A DNA stretch of 6,929 nt from Flavobacteriales bacterium UBA4011 (lineage in GTDB: Bacteria > Bacteroidota > Bacteroidia > Flavobacteriales_D > Crocinitomicaceae). The stretch's first letter is position 1, and the number at the start of each line of letters is the position of its first letter. A program made the translations under genes and the position numbers. A model generated the notes under the pieces. That model saw only the letters and a program-made list of their open reading frames with translations. It was not told the DNA's origin and did no database searches. Location of the stretch: the NCBI GenBank assembly GCA_002384725.1, contig DGBF01000121.1, positions 1 to 6,929 on the forward strand, in the 5' to 3' direction. Below, in pieces: positions 4,850 through 6,929 of the stretch.

Positions 4850-6929
4850 ATGACAAAATTTCGCATTTCCTTATTGTTGACTTTTTTAAGTTTTTCATTT
4901 CTTTCTTCAAGTCAAGCTTCATTCGACATCAATGATGATCATGAAAAAAAGATTGATCGACTACTGAAAAAAATGTCAATTGCTGAAAAAGTTGGGCAAA
5001 CATGTCAAATTACTCTAGATGTCGTATTAAAAACGGATGAATCCGGAAAAAGTATTGAGCCAGCTCAAATCGACAGAGTAAAATTGATTGAAGCCATTGA
5101 TTCGTTTCATTTAGGGTCAATATTAAATGTGTCTTCGCACACACTTACAATTGAGGTATGGAAAAATATTCTAAATGATATAGAAAATGTATGTAAGGAA
5201 TTAAAAATAGACGTCCCGATAATATATGGTATAGATGCTATTCATGGAGTGAATTACACGGTCGGTGCCACACTTTTTCCGCAAGAGATAGGATTAGCCG
5301 CAACATGGAACAGAGATTTGGCGAGAAAATTTGCTGAAATAACAGCCTATGAAATGCGTTATACAGGATTGAAATGGAATTTCTCACCAGTACTCGACCT
5401 GGCTAGACAGCCTCTTTGGTCTAGATACTTTGAAACTTTAGGTGAAGATCCATTTTTGGCAAGTGAATTAGGGTTAGAATTAATCAACGGATATCAAGGT
5501 AAAAGTCCATTAGATGCAAATCATGTAGCGAGTTGTTTAAAACATTTCGTTGGCTACAGCGGTTCATTTTCAGGACGAGATCGCACGCCTGCATGGATTC
5601 CGAAGAAATACATGAAAGAATTGTATTTACCAGCTTTTCAAAAAGCTATCGAAGGTGGTGCGATGACGGTAATGGTAAACAGTGGTGATGTTAATGGAAT
5701 TCCTGGACATGCAAATAAATACTTACTGACTGATGTTTTAAAAGGTGAATGGAGCTTCAAAGGTTTTGCAGTATCGGATTGGGAAGATTATCTCATGCTT
5801 GAAACAGTGCATGAGGTAGCACGAAATCCGCAAGAGGCGATTGTTCTGGCTTTTAACTCCGGGGTAGACATGAGTATGGTGCCTTTGAGTCCACAATACA
5901 AGGTTTATTGCGAAGCAATGATTAAGGCGGTTTGTGAAAAACAAATTTCTGCTGAACGGCTTAACGATGGAGTGCGAAGAATTTTACGTGTAAAAATGGC
6001 CATGGGTTTATTTGGTGAGTCGCGGCCAGCGGATTATTCTAAATTCGGCTCTCAAGAATTCAAAAAAGCAGCCTTTACCTTGGCAGCTGAATCGATAACA
6101 TTATTGAAGAACGAGGATAACTTTCTACCTTTAAATAAATCTCAAAAAGTACTGGTAGCTGGTCCTACATCCAATGATTTGAATTTTCTGAACGGAGCTT
6201 GGACGCACACATGGCAGGGAGTTGATAGTTCATTTAACACCAAAGGTTGTTTGTCTATACGGCAAGCTTTCGAGAAGAAAGTGGGCAAAGAGAATGTTTC
6301 GTTTTCTCAAGGCGCAAAATTATTTTTTCAAGATGGCTGGGAGACATCAAGTCTAGAAAATATCGATGATTTTATGATTAAAGCTAAAGCAGCCGATGTG
6401 ATAGTCTTGTGTTTAGGTGAATTACCATCTACTGAAAAACCGGGTGATATCCGTTCATTAAATCTGAATCCCGAACAGATAGAATTGGCAAAATACGCAT
6501 ACGAAACAGGTAAGCCTGTGCTGTTGGTTCTTGTGGAAGGTAGACCACGAATTATGCATCCTATTGTAGATCAAGCGGCTGGAATTATTCAAACCTATTT
6601 ACCAGGTGATTATGGTGGAGAGGCCTTAGTGGATATAATCTATGGTGATGTCAATCCGAGCGGGAAACTTCCATATACCTATCCTAAATATGATGGAGTC
6701 ATCGAATTTTATGATCACCCGAGAAGCGTGGGTCGATCAGGTAAATCAAATGAATTTGATGCTTTTGACCCCGAATGGGAATTTGGCTACGGATTGAGCT
6801 TTTCGAGCTTCAACTACTCCAATATTACTATTGATAAAACGAGTATTTCGAAATCTGAAAGCTTGACAGTTTCAATTGAAGTGGAGAATACAAGTGAAAG
6901 GTCAGGAAAGGAAGTTGTCCAATTGTATA
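4850..6929 (+). CDS. Secreted glycoside hydrolase family 3 beta-glucosidase (BoGH3B-like), 3' end missing
   Basis: The frame is open from ATG 4850 to the right edge: 693 codons plus one base. Residues 1-21 or 1-23 form a Sec signal peptide (cleavage before Gln22 or after Ala23), so the enzyme should be periplasmic or surface-exposed and remove terminal beta-linked glucose from oligosaccharides. The GH3 barrel (about 34-388) has GIDAIHG with substrate-binding Asp129, FSPVLDLAR (178-186), GEDP (198-201), KHFVGY with Lys231-His232, SGRDRTPA (241-248), and the nucleophile Asp310 in VSDWED. The alpha/beta sandwich (about 405-625) has GAWTHTWQG (449-457) and the probable acid/base Glu529 in STEKPGD. 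FGYGLSF (645-651) leads into an Fn3-like domain that breaks off at EVVQLY. Perhaps 50-60 residues are missing. The motif set resembles Bacteroides BoGH3B and Dictyostelium lysosomal beta-glucosidase more than the classical BglX pattern. No polysaccharide-utilisation genes are in view, so the natural glucan is unknown. Confidence 0.95.
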   Translation, partial: MTKFRISLLLTFLSFSFLSSSQASFDINDDHEKKIDRLLKKMSIAEKVGQTCQITLDVVLKTDESGKSIEPAQIDRVKLIEAIDSFHLGSILNVSSHTLTIEVWKNILNDIENVCKELKIDVPIIYGIDAIHGVNYTVGATLFPQEIGLAATWNRDLARKFAEITAYEMRYTGLKWNFSPVLDLARQPLWSRYFETLGEDPFLASELGLELINGYQGKSPLDANHVASCLKHFVGYSGSFSGRDRTPAWIPKKYMKELYLPAFQKAIEGGAMTVMVNSGDVNGIPGHANKYLLTDVLKGEWSFKGFAVSDWEDYLMLETVHEVARNPQEAIVLAFNSGVDMSMVPLSPQYKVYCEAMIKAVCEKQISAERLNDGVRRILRVKMAMGLFGESRPADYSKFGSQEFKKAAFTLAAESITLLKNEDNFLPLNKSQKVLVAGPTSNDLNFLNGAWTHTWQGVDSSFNTKGCLSIRQAFEKKVGKENVSFSQGAKLFFQDGWETSSLENIDDFMIKAKAADVIVLCLGELPSTEKPGDIRSLNLNPEQIELAKYAYETGKPVLLVLVEGRPRIMHPIVDQAAGIIQTYLPGDYGGEALVDIIYGDVNPSGKLPYTYPKYDGVIEFYDHPRSVGRSGKSNEFDAFDPEWEFGYGLSFSSFNYSNITIDKTSISKSESLTVSIEVENTSERSGKEVVQLY

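Noticed and set aside
5738..5944. Open frame on the minus strand, 68 codons
   Set aside because: Antisense to the GH3 barrel around the nucleophile motif; no motif or context supports it.
4850..6929. Polysaccharide utilisation locus
   Set aside because: Only one GH3 gene is visible, with no SusC/SusD pair, sigma/anti-sigma or hybrid sensor in the window. A locus could continue to the right but cannot be claimed.

Overview
The window is about 6.9 kb of AT-rich DNA with six protein-coding genes and almost no spare sequence. It most likely comes from a member of the Bacteroidota, probably Flavobacteriales-like. The reasons are the A/T-rich codon use, starts without clear Shine-Dalgarno sequences, possible promoter elements of the TTG / TAnnTTTG type, signal peptides that place Gln at the predicted new N-terminus, and a glycoside hydrolase family 3 enzyme of the type common in Bacteroides and relatives. 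The genus cannot be read from the window.

Positions 1-4756 hold a compact minus-strand operon that reads leftwards. In order of transcription it contains: a YqgE/AlgH (UPF0301) family protein; a first LpxL/HtrB-like lipid A acyltransferase; the replication-fork AAA+ ATPase RarA (MgsA); a second LpxL/HtrB-like acyltransferase; and an exported Asp-box beta-propeller protein cut by the left edge. The four junctions are a 37-nt gap, a 4-nt ATGA overlap, a 5-nt gap and a 32-nt overlap, so co-transcription and some translational coupling are likely. The two acyltransferases align along most of their length and keep the same active-site motifs, so they are paralogues bracketing rarA. Three of the five genes concern the envelope or the exported space. 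RarA is a cytoplasmic DNA maintenance protein, and its place here is either housekeeping co-expression or chance.

Positions 4757-4849 form a 93-nt divergent intergenic region. Candidate promoter elements for both directions overlap there.

From 4850 to the right edge, on the plus strand, lies a secreted family 3 beta-glucosidase of the BoGH3B / lysosomal beta-glucosidase type. It is intact as far as it goes and is cut inside its C-terminal Fn3-like domain. No SusC/SusD, transporter or other glycan-use gene is visible, so its substrate cannot be inferred from context.

No RNA genes, CRISPR arrays, insertion sequences, attachment sites or convincing terminators were seen, and no stretch above 300 bases lacks a gene. 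I found no clear new multi-gene system. The points most worth a second look are the acyltransferase-rarA-acyltransferase arrangement, the CxxC motif in the uncharacterised propeller protein, and the N-terminal extension with homopolymer tracts in the YqgE-like gene.
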